Both the position numbers and the translations under genes were made by a program. The notes under the pieces were generated by a model. That model was not told the origin of the DNA and did no database searches. It saw only the letters and a list, made by a program, of their open reading frames with translations. From Gonium pectorale (taxonomy: Eukaryota > Chlorophyta > Chlorophyceae > Chlamydomonadales > Volvocaceae): 13,492 bases of DNA. The DNA lies in NCBI GenBank assembly GCA_001584585.1, contig LSYV01000494.1, positions 1-13,492 of the forward strand, written 5' to 3'. Each line of letters opens with the position of its first letter. Position 1 is the stretch's first letter. Below, one piece after another: positions 1-10,000 of the stretch.

Positions 1-7
1 TCTTGCC

Positions 8-98
8 CTGCCGGGTGCAGGCAGAGGCCAAAAGATCAGCACTTGCTTTGCTTCCGCAACGTCCTCTCGGTCGATAGGGGCCTTACCTTGCGCGACAT
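8..98 (-). CDS. Possible first exon and first intron of a gene running off the left edge
   Basis: Reading leftward, an ATG at 98-96 opens the codons M-S-R-K and is followed directly by a consensus donor, AAG|GTAAGG, at 86. A pyrimidine-rich stretch ending CCCGGCAG at 8 could be the acceptor and would continue in frame with G-K before the window ends. The implied intron is 79 bp, short for this lineage. A GCCAAT motif lies further upstream near 180. Only six codons are visible, so no product can be named. It does not match the start of histone H3, the gene normally expected opposite H4. The donor and acceptor are seen in the sequence; that they form a gene is inference. Confidence 0.2.
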
Positions 99-320
99 TG
101 CCAGGAGCTGAGGAGTTGACGCTCACGTCAAAGCACGCTTTGGCAAGCACGCGTTGGCATTCAGCTGGTCCATCGTTTGATTGGCAGAGCGCCGCAAGGC
201 TTTCATGCTTGTAAGGACCCTAAAGGCAACTTTGAGAAATCGTGATATGGCCCAATGAAAGAGCCTAAGAGTGAGACGTACGGAAACGGGAACGCGACAG
301 AATGGTGCAAGGGAACACGG

Positions 321-452
321 GAATGAAGTAGCTGTATCGCATATGACAAGGCGGATTTGTGCCTGGATGTAATTAAAGAAGGTCGCGATCTTCCCACCAA
401 CTTGGTGGCTACAACGCCCACCAAGGTGGTGGCCACAAAGTACCCTGGTTAG
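321..452 (+). CDS. Possible terminal coding exon ending just before the H4 fragment
   Basis: An open frame of about 43 codons ends at TAG 450-452, immediately before the first base of the H4-derived segment. Its last 16 codons lie in two copies of a 24 bp tandem unit and read PTNLVATT then PTKVVATK, followed by YPG and the stop. Codons GTG, GCC, AAG and ACC are frequent in the repeat, as in real genes here. Against it: the upstream sequence is purine-rich and lacks a convincing splice acceptor, and no start codon with a long reading frame precedes it. I do not recognise the protein. It may be a chance frame, or the true end of a gene that was joined to the H4 remnant. Confidence 0.2.
393..440 (+). 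repeat. 24 bp imperfect tandem duplication with palindromic units
   Basis: Units 393-416 and 417-440 match at 20 of 24 positions, both starting CCCACCAA. The first unit contains the palindrome CCACCAA-C-TTGGTGG and the second CCACC-AA-GGTGG. The repeat ends 12 bp before the point where H4 similarity begins. Confidence 0.75.
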
Positions 453-608
<156 letters not shown>

Positions 609-646
609 GCCCCCCGGGCTTAAGGGCCTGCGCTTCATAATTACCC

Positions 647-662
647 GGTGTTTTTCAACACC
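647..662 (+). terminator. Histone mRNA 3' hairpin of the H4 fragment
   Basis: GGTGTT-TTTC-AACACC forms a perfect 6 bp stem with a four-base loop, 38 nt after the H4 stop. It is the 3'-processing palindrome type known from Chlamydomonas and Volvox histone genes. The flanks CCC before it and ACATCACGA after it resemble those of the H2B hairpin (CCC and ACCTCACGA). Confidence 0.85.
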
Positions 663-1312
663 ACATCACGATACCTGAGTGAACAGTGGATCAGGGGTGG
701 GGACAGTGGGGTGGGTGAAGTGGGGAAGTGTGCGCTTGGATGGGGCACCGGGCGGTGTGAAACCAATTGACTCCCCTGCCCCATGCTCCCCTTATGGTCG
801 CTGCTGGTCCGGCATGTTGGGGCAAAAAAAGAGAAACCTGCACAGAAAGAGGGAGCCCGCATCTACGGCCATACACGCCCGAAGGCGCGACGTTTACAGT
901 AGGGCGGGCGGGTACACAGACATGTGACGTTCGTCCCGCCTCCCGCACGACTTCCATTCGTTTCTTTAGTGACACTGCCTGCATTACTAGTCACAGGCCT
1001 TTCAGCAGCCCAGAGGCACGTACGGCGCGTGCCCGGGCTTGGGGGCCGCACCCACCATGGCCCGAGCGCTGCCCGAGCACGGTAGTCCACAATGGCAGAG
1101 ACCGTCAGGGGTTCTCAGTCGACTGACAACGGTGGAGCATCGCTGCACTGCAAGAGAAACTGACAATTGCGGAATTGCGCCAGGTGAGAATTGACGGTCC
1201 CTCGGGGCTGCCTGTATATCCTGCGCAGCCCAATCCACCCATGTCCAGCAGATAGATGATGGGGCTAAAAGAACTGAGAATGCCAACTCGGACCAGATAA
1301 CCAGAAGTTAGT
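663..1312. other. Intergenic region between convergent H4 and H2A 3' ends
   Basis: This 650 bp stretch lies between the two 3' hairpins. Open frames of 70-119 codons occur on both strands but overlap each other, lack the G/C-ending codon pattern of the histones and show no recognisable domain. I see no RNA gene, long repeat or mobile element in it. Confidence 0.5.
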
Positions 1313-1328
1313 GGTGTTGAAAAACACC
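1313..1328 (-). terminator. Histone mRNA 3' hairpin of H2A
   Basis: On the minus strand this reads GGTGTT-TTTC-AACACC, the same stem and loop as the H4 hairpin. It starts 42 nt after the H2A stop codon. It marks H2A as a replication-dependent histone gene. Confidence 0.9.
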
Positions 1329-1370
1329 GAGTTTTGTTCCTTGGGGCAGTGCCCTCGCTTCCTTCCGGCT

Positions 1371-1769
1371 TTACACGGCGGCCGAGCCGTCCTCAGCCTT
1401 GCCGCCTTTGGACTTCTTGGGCAGCAGCACGGCGTGGATGTTGGGCAGCACGCCGCCCGAGGCGATGGTCACCTCGCCCAGCAGCTTGCCCAGCTCCTCG
1501 TCGTTGCGGATGGCAAGCTGGATGTGGCGCGGCACGATGCGGTTCTTCTTGTTGTCGCGCGCAGCGTTGCCCGCAAGCTCCAGCACCTCGGCGGTGAGGT
1601 ACTCAAGCACAGCGGCCAGGTACACGGGGGCACCGGCGCCGATGCGCTCCGCGTACTTGCCCTTCTTCAGGTAGCGAGCAATGCGGCCCACGGGGAACTG
1701 CAGGCCAGCCTTGGAGCTGCGGCTTACGGCCTTCTTGCCAGCGGTCTTGCCCTTGCCACGACCAGCCAT
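1371..1769 (-). CDS. Histone H2A (canonical, intronless)
   Basis: The 132-residue product starts [20 protein letters not shown] and contains the whole H2A fold. The signature [10 protein letters not shown] is at 21-30 and the core runs to about 118. Acidic-patch residues E56, E61, E64, D90, E91 and E92, which bind the H4 tail and many chromatin factors, are all present. H2A pairs with H2B in the nucleosome and acts in the nucleus. The C-terminus ends KAEDGSAAV and lacks the SQ(E/D) phosphorylation motif, so it is not an H2A.X. There is one uninterrupted exon with strong G/C third-position bias. It is divergently transcribed from H2B, with a TATATAA element about 60 nt upstream of the ATG and a 3' hairpin downstream, consistent with S-phase expression. 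Confidence 0.98.
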   Translation of the reverse strand: MAGRGKGKTAGKKAVSRSSKAGLQFPVGRIARYLKKGKYAERIGAGAPVYLAAVLEYLTAEVLELAGNAARDNKKNRIVPRHIQLAIRNDEELGKLLGEVTIASGGVLPNIHAVLLPKKSKGGKAEDGSAAV

Positions 1770-2067
1770 TGTGTCGACGTTGGTTGCGAGTGTGTAGTAA
1801 GCGAAGGGGATGCGCCTTAATTCGGAGTTATATATTGAACCAAAGGAATTGAAGTTTAAATGGCCCCTGGCGCGGCTTCGAGCTCGGCGGTTGGCTCAGC
1901 GGGACACGGTTGGGCCGAGCGGCGGTTATGGTGGCGGTTACGGCGTCAGCGGGGTTGCCGCTGGATTGGAGAGCCTACCGCTACAAAAAGCTTTCCATTC
2001 GCATCGAACGTAGCAATCTAACTCTCCCAACTCAACTCTACTCTCCAAGCAAGTACTATCACTCGCC
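1770..2067. promoter_or_regulatory. Shared bidirectional H2A/H2B promoter
   Basis: The 298 bp between the two start codons must drive both genes. For H2A there is a TATATAA box (1834-1828 on the minus strand). For H2B there is a weaker TACAAAAAG (1982-1990). The centre is G/C-rich and contains three copies of GGCGGTT (1886-1892, 1921-1927, 1933-1939), the last two as GGCGGTTA at 12 bp spacing, plus an inverted repeat GCTCGG/CCGAGC (1882-1887, 1915-1920). These centrally placed elements are candidates for the common S-phase control of the pair. Divergent H2A-H2B pairs with short shared promoters are the usual volvocine arrangement. Confidence 0.85.
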
Positions 2068-2553
2068 ATGGCCCCCAAGAAGGACGAGAAGCCCGCCGCT
2101 GCCCCGGCCGCTGACGCTCCGGCTGAGGCAAAGCCCGAGGCCAAGCCCAAGGCTGAGAAGGCGGCCAAGAAGCCCAAGGCGGAGAAGAAGGCGCCCGCCA
2201 AGAAGGCCGCCAAGGAGCCCGCTGCAGAGGGCGCCGAGGGCGACAAGAAGGCTAAGAAGGCCAAGAAGGCGGCCAAGAGCGAGACCTACAAGCTGTACAT
2301 CTACAAGGTCCTCAAGCAGGTGCACCCCGACACGGGCATCAGCTCCAAGGCCATGTCCATTATGAACAGCTTCATCAACGACATCTTTGAGAAGGTCGCC
2401 ACCGAGGCCTCCAAGCTCTCCCGCTACAACAAGAAGCCTACCGTCACGTCGCGCGAGATCCAAACCGCCGTGCGCCTGGTGCTGCCGGGCGAGCTGGCCA
2501 AGCACGCCGTGTCCGAGGGCACCAAGGCCGTCACCAAGTTCACCTCCACCTAA
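2068..2553 (+). CDS. Histone H2B (intronless)
   Basis: The 161-residue product has a long Lys/Ala/Pro-rich N-terminal tail (1-70), typical of green-algal and plant H2B and longer than the animal tail. The conserved fold begins at [20 protein letters not shown] (71-90) and continues through [20 protein letters not shown] to the C-terminal helix. Lys157 in AVTKFTST matches the lysine that is monoubiquitinated in other eukaryotes. The start is the first ATG, in a good context (CGCCATGGCC) and with the family's MAPKK opening. Codons are almost all G/C-ending. It shares its promoter with H2A and ends 25 nt before its 3' hairpin. Confidence 0.98.
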   Translation: MAPKKDEKPAAAPAADAPAEAKPEAKPKAEKAAKKPKAEKKAPAKKAAKEPAAEGAEGDKKAKKAKKAAKSETYKLYIYKVLKQVHPDTGISSKAMSIMNSFINDIFEKVATEASKLSRYNKKPTVTSREIQTAVRLVLPGELAKHAVSEGTKAVTKFTST

Positions 2554-2578
2554 GCTGGCCAGCTGGTATCGTTTGCCC

Positions 2579-2594
2579 GGTGTTTTTAAACACC
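2579..2594 (+). terminator. Histone mRNA 3' hairpin of H2B
   Basis: GGTGTT-TTTA-AACACC follows the H2B stop by 25 nt. The loop differs from the H4 and H2A copies by one base, which allows the stem to extend to 7 bp. The downstream ACCTCACGA resembles ACATCACGA after the H4 hairpin, suggesting a shared processing element. Confidence 0.9.
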
Positions 2595-3142
2595 ACCTCA
2601 CGACGATCGGACAGATCCCACCTGAATCAGCGTCCGACCCGTAGAGAGGGTGCTGGACAGCGTCCGCAGGCATCTGGTACTTGTGTATTATATGTAGTAC
2701 ACTTGGGAATGATGAGGTTTCGGATTAGCACCTTTCTATCTAGCTGATGCTTTCCTAGCGGGGTGGGGGCATATCAACCCTCCGCCAGTGCCAAAACCCT
2801 ACGCAGGGGTATCATGCTCATCGCCTTGGGGATGGAACGCCCGACGGCCGATGGGAAGCAGCGGCCGATGGGAAGCAGCCTGGTACTTAAGATGCCGTAT
2901 CTGCATCGAATGGGCTTACCGTTCAAGGAAGGGGCCGTTGCACCGTGCTGAGATGAAGCCTAGCTCCCTGGTAGCAGCATGTGCGAGATGGTGGGCCACC
3001 CTTTTGGCCTCCGCCTCGCATGGTTCTGTTATGTGTAGGTAGCACGCCAACAACGCATAACATGCAACAGCCGGCACATGATCACGGGAGTAAGCGGCAA
3101 CCAATGGTTGTTCGTTTATAGCTGGTTTCTCAACGGAAAAGG
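2595..3142. other. Intergenic region after H2B and the channel gene
   Basis: This lies between the H2B hairpin and the candidate polyadenylation signal of the minus-strand channel gene. I see no supported gene. It holds a perfect 17 bp tandem duplication and otherwise unremarkable sequence of lower G/C content than the histones. Confidence 0.5.
2845..2878 (+). repeat. Perfect 17 bp tandem duplication
   Basis: CGGCCGATGGGAAGCAG occurs twice head to tail (2845-2861 and 2862-2878) with no mismatch, consistent with recent replication slippage or a repaired break. Confidence 0.9.
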
Positions 3143-3147
3143 TTACA
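3143..3147 (-). terminator. Candidate polyadenylation signal TGTAA of the channel gene
   Basis: The minus strand reads TGTAA, the usual volvocine polyadenylation signal. It is the only copy on that strand between 3148 and the channel stop codon at 4042, which would give a 3' UTR of about 0.9 kb. The motif is only five bases long, so a chance occurrence is possible. Confidence 0.4.
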
Positions 3148-3437
3148 GGTAGGAGAGGCGACGAAAATGAACGGGGGGGACTCGGGGACAACCAGCTATC
3201 CCGTGAAGGAAAGACACCCTAACCCGAGCGCACAACCGCAGCCAGAATCACACACCGGCGGCGCGCACATGAGGAGAAGGAACATCATGGTGAGCCCGTG
3301 GGCGAGCTATGCGAACAGAACACGTTCCTTCTCATCCCCAGACCCCTCGCATTCGCTCGTGCCGCTGCCAAAAGAGCGATTCGCTCGTCCGTGCCCAGGC
3401 GGGGCAGTGTTCCTTGGTAGACCCTCCCGGCAAACGG

Positions 3438-3785
3438 TCAAGGGCCAACCGCCAGGCCCGCGCCCCCACCGCCTACCCTCCCTAGACCTCTCTGCCTTTC
3501 CACAGCAAGAGGCAGGGTTCCGAGTTGCCCAGCACGCCATGGCATGCGGGGCTCGCTGTGCCGCACGTGGTCGCGCTCGTACATCTCCGTGCGTAGCTTG
3601 CTCACTTGGGGGGGATGCGAGCACCGCCAGCAGCAGCTGGTGTACGACGGTCCGCGATTATGATCATCCCATGCAACGTTCTTCAGTAGGTATCGGCCTG
3701 CACTGCTGAGCCCAGGCGACCCAGGGTACTGGCCAGGATCCGCCGCTCCCGGGGCTCGCAACACCCGCGGGGTCCACATGGTCAT
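3438..3785 (-). other. Exon-like open reading frame in the presumed channel 3' UTR
   Basis: A 115-codon frame begins MTMWTPRVL and ends before a TGA. Its middle part, about 3604-3510, encodes SKLRTEMYERDHVRHSEPRM with the G/C-ending codon choice of genuine local genes (AAG, GAG, TAC, GAC, CAC, GTG). The first 50 codons do not follow that pattern (GAT, CAT, AAT and GTT occur). It could be an alternative 3' exon of the channel, part of a small separate gene, or chance within the 3' UTR. No domain is recognised and the flanking splice sites are weak. Confidence 0.2.
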
Positions 3786-4041
3786 ACCGACTTCTGCTCA
3801 CGCCCAGGCCAGGTGAGTGCTGGCTGGCATCATTTACTACATGGCACCGCGTAGGAAATATGGCTCACCGGCCAAAATAAACCAATGCACCGCATGTGCC
3901 CACATCCCAATAGATTGCCAATACATACAGCCAGCGACGGGATGGTCCCTCTGCCATGACCCGCCACTACGAGCTCGCTGCAGCGTCATAGACGCAAGGG
4001 GCGCACCGCTGGCAGGCACCTCCCCCACACGCGCGTCCCGC

Positions 4042-7000
4042 TCAAGCGCGCTTGCTCTCGCGCTTTCCGCCCGACCGAATCTTGTCGATAGCCGCCTCGA
4101 GCGCCTTGACTTGCGCCTCGCGCTCCTCCTCCTTCTCGCGCTCCTCCATCACCTCGAACACATGGTTGTACACGCGCGTCTGCAGCGCGTGGTCGTACGA
4201 CACCTCGCCGAGCCGGAAGCGCTGCTGCACGCTGATGGGCATGCGCGCCTCAACCCTGCGGGCGAGGGCGGGGGGGGGGGCGGGCGGCCAGCGGAGGCGA
4301 TGTTACCGGTGCAGAGGGAAGAGGCGCGCGGCCTGACCGAGGAAGGCGGGCAAACCTGGCCAGGTCTGGCGTGAAACGTGCAGGTGGATACACCAGGCCG
4401 CATCATTCTTGCGCTTACGCTCGTCGTATGCGTTGTTCCTTATCAACACCAGTACACGTTCCTCACCTACTTACGAGGTACGGAGTGACTGGCCGTATGG
4501 GCAACGGTAACGGACAAAGGCGTGACCTGAGTGACCGAGACCTCCCCATACTTGTGAGCGCGATATTCACAAGGCCGCGAAGTCGAGCACGCCCCAGTCT
4601 GGCCTGCTCAGCCGCGGTCTTCACCGTGACCGGTTGTCCTTGCAGCCCCACCTGAGAACGTACTGCGCCCAGCGCAGGCGCCACTGCTTCTCCGCGTGCG
4701 CCCAGCCGGCGCTGTAGACCGACACGATCATGGCGATCATCATGTTGCCCAGCAGCAGCAGCACGATGGCCACGTACAGCAGGAAGTACATGGTGGCGAA
4801 GGCCGTCTTGACGCGGTGATTGGGGCTAACCGCCAGCGCGTCATAATCGGCCTCGCCGTACAGGAAGCGTACGAGCTGGATCATGCCATACCCGATGCTG
4901 GACATGGGGTCCAGCACACCGGCGCCCAGGGAGATGAACTGCGAGGTTGGGGACGCAATAAAGCCGAGTGTCGGAGCACGTTGGGCACGTCGGGCCGAGG
5001 GGGGGCAGTGAGTGCAGAGGGGCCGTCCACCGCTTCAGCTTGCGTTGGCTTTGGCTGTCACGAGAGCTCGGGCTGGCCGCACATGTGCACAACCCAAGAA
5101 GCATGCGCTTCGCCCTGGGGTGGGCCCGTGCTTATTTACACCTGGACCGCTGCCGCCGGCCGGTCCCCAAGCAGCCACCAGCCCGCTCGCACCTTCTCTT
5201 CCCTGCCCAGCAGCACCGCGGTGGATCCTCTGCTGCAGGTGAAAAAGGCGAGCGTGAAGCCAATGTTGGCGATGAGGTAGAGGCACACAAACTTGACCAC
5301 TTCCCACCAGCACCGCTCCACCAGCACCATCAGCTGACCCACGGCCTGGCAGGGAGATGCGGGTGGAAAAGGCAGGGTCAGGAACAGTGAAGACAGGCGC
5401 AAGAGATGCCGGTTGGCTGGGGCCTATTTGGTCCATGCAATTGCTCGGGTGACAAGGCTGACCTTGAGGATCCGGTGCCTTCGCTGCAAGCTGCTGCCCT
5501 CCCTTCCATTCGTTCCCGGGCCGTGGGGTCCGGCTTGGCCCCAGCCATCCCAGTCCTCTCCATATGGGGCCGCACGATCCTTTCCATCCTCTAAAACCCC
5601 TCCCTTTTCAATCATCCCCCTCTCCGCCCGCGAATGTGACCGTGGGCAACGGTGCCCCCCTCCCGGGGACCCACCTGGTACCCGCGCGCGTAGTAGAGCA
5701 CGCTGGCCCACCCACTGAGCGCCATGAGGGACACCACCACGTCGTCAAACTCCAGCAGCCGCAGGTTGGTGCTGCCGCTGCCCCCGACGCCGCCGTAGCA
5801 GGAGGCCCACACCACGAAGTGCACCAGCGTGGCGCAGTTGTGGAAGACGTGCACGAACTGGATGGGGTCGCGCATCATGCGCTTGAGGTAGCCGCGGTAC
5901 GCGTGCAGCATCGTCCTGAGGGGGGCAGGGGTTTGAGGAGAAGGGTGTGGATATCAACGGGGTCGGCGCCAGCAGCCCTAGGAGGAGGGGGTAATAAAGA
6001 AGGACGCGTCGAGGACACCGAATCAAATACAGAGAAGAACCTGTGGCGGTCAAGGTGTAGTTGTTGTCGACATGTAAAACTGCAACGTGGGCAACGAGCA
6101 AATTTTACTAAAGCGTACCTTCGTCTGCTGTAGGCGCAGACATTTAGCCGAAAGGAGAACGAGGTGTGAAAGCCCGTGCCCACCCACCCATCCAACATGC
6201 GGACAGACTAGCACAGTACGGGGGGGAGGTGAGAAGAGGGCAATGCAGGCGAGGGGGAGCGCGGGGGGGGGCACCCATAGGCGTGTTGCCCTGCAACCTA
6301 TCGAGGTAGCATACTACCGGTAAACCGCAACAACAGCCATGAGCCGAAGACCCCAGCATCCTGCAGCGCTCTGGCTTACTTGATGTGCCGCAGCATTGGT
6401 GGCGTGCGGTCCGGCTGTGGCTCCTCGTCGGCCGCCCCCGTGGCTCCGGGCTCAGCGGTTTCCAGCTCGCCGCCCGGCCCTTGCGTGATCTGCCGCCGTG
6501 TTGGGCCGCGCGTCTGGGCGCCGCCAACGTTGTCCCCGCCGCCGCCCCGCATGCGGTTGCGGATCTCACCGCCTACGGGTGGGTGAGGGGGTGCACGAGG
6601 TGCAGGAAGGTCGGTTGCACACAGTGGATGCGGCAAAAGGTTGGATACTGAGGCCACGACGCGCTGGCGGTACCGGAGCGCGGCCTTGTGCGTGCCCCCA
6701 GTCGTCCTCTGGCCCCTGCTCACCACCGTGCCGCCCCATCCCGGGCTCATCGCCGCCAGGTCCTCATCCATTCGCGTACCTTCTCCAACGGAGCCGCCCA
6801 GCGACGGCACCCTGGTGAGCCCCGCGCCGGTGGGGTTGGACACACGTGCCGGCGGGCCGTCACGGCCCTCATGCCCGGCTGACGAGTCGGTCGTACGCAG
6901 CATAGTGGTCACCTGGGAGCAAACAGCGGGTTCATGGGCCCAGGTTTGAGAACGGCACTAACTGTCGGGATGGCTCCGTGACGGGGGGCGACGCCCGCTC

Positions 7001-10000
7001 CTCCCCCCCGGAGCTCTGCACCGCCGCCGCCGCCCGCCTCCCCGGCCCCTAACCTCGCCTTCGCTCCGCCAAAACCCGACAGCTGCTCCGCACCTTGGGC
7101 TGTCCAGTGTTCGCGGCGCTCATGGCGGGCTTGGAGCCACCCATGAGGCCGCCCGGCAGACCCACGGGCCCGGGCCCCAGCCCCACAGACACGAAGTCCA
7201 CCGGCTCAGGCATCCCGCCCATGCCGCCCAGGCCGCCGCCCACGGACAGGGAGCCCATGGGCAGGGCTGACAGGCTGGCGCCCGCGGGGTTGCCGACCGG
7301 GCCGGTGCCCATGCCGACAGCGACGGTGGGCATGCCGGCGTGCATGGCTGAGCTGAAGGACGAGGCGACGCCAGCGGGCACGACGCCGGCGCTCGACCCG
7401 ACGTTGCGCATGGCCTGCAGCGCCGCCACCTGCTGCTGAAGCGCTGCTAGGCTGGCAGCAACGGAGCCGCCAGAGGCGGCAGAGCCGGCGCCGACACCCG
7501 AAAGCTGCTGATACAGGTGCTGCATGGCGCTCATGCCGTCAGCCCCTCCGGCGCCGGCCGCGGTGGCGGCTGCCGGCGGCGGCGTGACCGTGGCGGCGGC
7601 GGATGCGAAGGGCGAAGAGGCAGCGGAGGATGCGCCGCCAAGGGCCGGCGCCTCCGTGCCCTCGGCCACCGGGCCGGGTCCGCCGGATGTGCCCTTGCAG
7701 CCGGCAAGGTCAGAGTCGCGCAGGTGCCACGCGTCCTCGGGCACGCTCGGCAGCACGCGCCCAAACGCGGCCGCCGAGTAGGGCGCGCCAGCGCCAACGC
7801 TGCCGCTGGTACTGACCGCCGCCTCCTCGTCACGCTGTGCCCCCGCCGAATGGGTACCGGTGCCGCTACCAGCGGGCTGCTCCGTGGCTTCTGCCACCGC
7901 CTGGCGGTTGCTCGCAATGAAGCGAGACAAGAAGTTGGACTTCTGGGTGTTGGCCGTCTCCAGGCGCTCGCCTGCATGTGAAAGGGTAACAGAATCCGAA
8001 GGATGCTTTAGCAGCCGGACAAAAGAGGGCGCAGTGTTCAGCAACGTCTGGCGCCCGGCCGGACGCGGCGCCGAAACAAAGCAGCACGGCAAACGTCAGC
8101 GCGCGCGGTCGCTCGCACTCGGCAGTCGACGCCGCCATCAGCACCCAGCACCCCGAGCCGGTAGTAGGCAGCAAGGCAGCAGCGCGGCTCCGCGTGCACG
8201 GTCCTTGTTCCAGCGCTGCGCCGGGCTGCCTAGAAGCACTTTGCAGTAGAACTCGCGCGAGAACATTGCCCGTCCCAGCGCTCTGGCCCGGCTGCCGAGC
8301 GGCCTGCAGCCCTGCAGTGCCCGTCATGCACACAGTGCAGGAGGGGAAGCGCGAACGGGTGGCCCCACATCGGCCCCACATCGGCCGGCCCACCTGGTAT
8401 AGGGTACAGCTGCGGCCGGTACTTGGACGCTGCCTTCATTAGCTTCCGCCTGCGTGCCAGCAGGGGCGGCGGGCTCAGCGACAAATCTCGCAGCTATCAG
8501 CCATGCCGCACCCCGGCGATCCAAGGCCATGCCGCACCCCCATCCCCGGGCTGGCGTCCCCCAAATACCATCACTTCTGACCCGACACCAAAGGCAGGCC
8601 CCCACCTGAGTCTCCACGCAGAACACATGGCACAAGGAGGAGGCAAACCATGCTGACCATGTACCTAAGACACGCGCTACTACGGGTTACTGGCGCGCTC
8701 ACCTTCGGAACACGCCAATCATCCACTGGGTGTAGTCCAGCACCTCCACGGCGAAGAACACCCCGCCCAGCACCACGCCCACAATCTCCATTGCAAGCCG
8801 CTCCCGGCTGTTCCACAACCGCTGCAAAGCGGATGCAAGAGGACATGGATCTGGGAACACGTGCGCATGTCACAGAAGTGGGCTAACAAGGGCGAGCAGG
8901 AGGCCGCGAAGGTGTTTCCGAGCCTCATGCAACGCACAGATGAGATCATCACTCGGTGACATCTCCATAAACACCTACCGGTCCCGGCCCGAGAGCCTAC
9001 GGTCACGAGAAACCTCCTTTTGCCAGCAGGCAAGCCAGGATCACACCAAGGCGGGCCCGGCCTGATGCAACAAAACGCAAAAACCGTCATCATACCACCC
9101 TATGCTGCCGCACCTCGTCTGCGTGCAGCCAGACCAGGAAAGTCTGGGAGACAACCCACACCAGGTACGCAGACACCTGTGGGGGAAGGGGCCAGCAAAC
9201 CAAGGGGTCAGCAACCCCACGAGCGGGCGGCCACTGAATGAGCAGGGCCGGGCTGACGACACAGCGCCATCACGTGCTCAACAAGACACAGGCGGTCGAT
9301 GTACAGTGCAGCTCGCTCGGGCCGCCCGCCTATCAGTGACACATACCCCTATGCCCGTCCCTGGGAGCCAACCCCCTCCCCAACCTGGACGCCTCCTCAC
9401 GCAATTCCTTGTGGCCCTCACGTCTCCGCGCCTCTCCTGCTACCCCAAGCAGCGCTCCCAGCCCCGTTCCCCAGCCCCACCCACCACACCTGGATCAAGA
9501 ATGTGGTCTTGCCAAACCGCTGCCACTTGGTCTGCAGCAGCGTCTGCACCAGCGGGTCGCCCAGCAGGTCCAGGTGGCCCTTGCGCACGCTGGTCTCGAT
9601 GGCGGACGGTACGTACTCGCCCGCGTTCTGCACCGTGTCGATCTCTCGCAGGCTGAGGCTGTACGACGTCACGGGGCCGTACGCCCACGCCACCCGGCGG
9701 CGCTTGTTGTAGATGTGCTGCAGCATGTCCACCTTGCCGAGCGAGGCGGCCAGCAGCAGGGGCGTCTGCGCGGGGCCATGGATGGGATTTGAGAGGCAAG
9801 GTTTCATAAGGACCGGCAGGGAGGTCAGCAGCATTTGCCCGTTCGGGGCGTTGAAGAGGAAAAGGGAATGAGTAACGACGAGCTAGCCCTCAGCAGCATT
9901 CGTCCCATCCGGCGGCCAAGCTGGTCCTTGCCCCCCCTTCGTGGGGAGCGCCCGGCGGTGCCGGGCAGGTGAGGGAACCTTGCCAGAGCTGGCGATGGCC

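Noticed and set aside
1371..1769. H2A as an H2A.X or H2A.Z variant
   Set aside because: There is no terminal SQ motif, and the core sequence, lack of introns and 3' hairpin are those of canonical H2A.
1311..1820. 169-codon plus-strand frame over H2A
   Set aside because: It is a shadow of the unmistakable H2A gene.
2059..2673. 204-codon minus-strand frame over H2B
   Set aside because: It is Leu/Gly-rich antisense of the Lys/Ala-rich H2B coding strand.
3167..3709. 180-codon plus-strand frame
   Set aside because: It has no domain and poor codon use, and overlaps a better-looking minus-strand frame.
5564..6133. 189-codon plus-strand frame
   Set aside because: It is antisense to channel exon 12 and runs into introns; the minus strand encodes recognisable S3 and S4.
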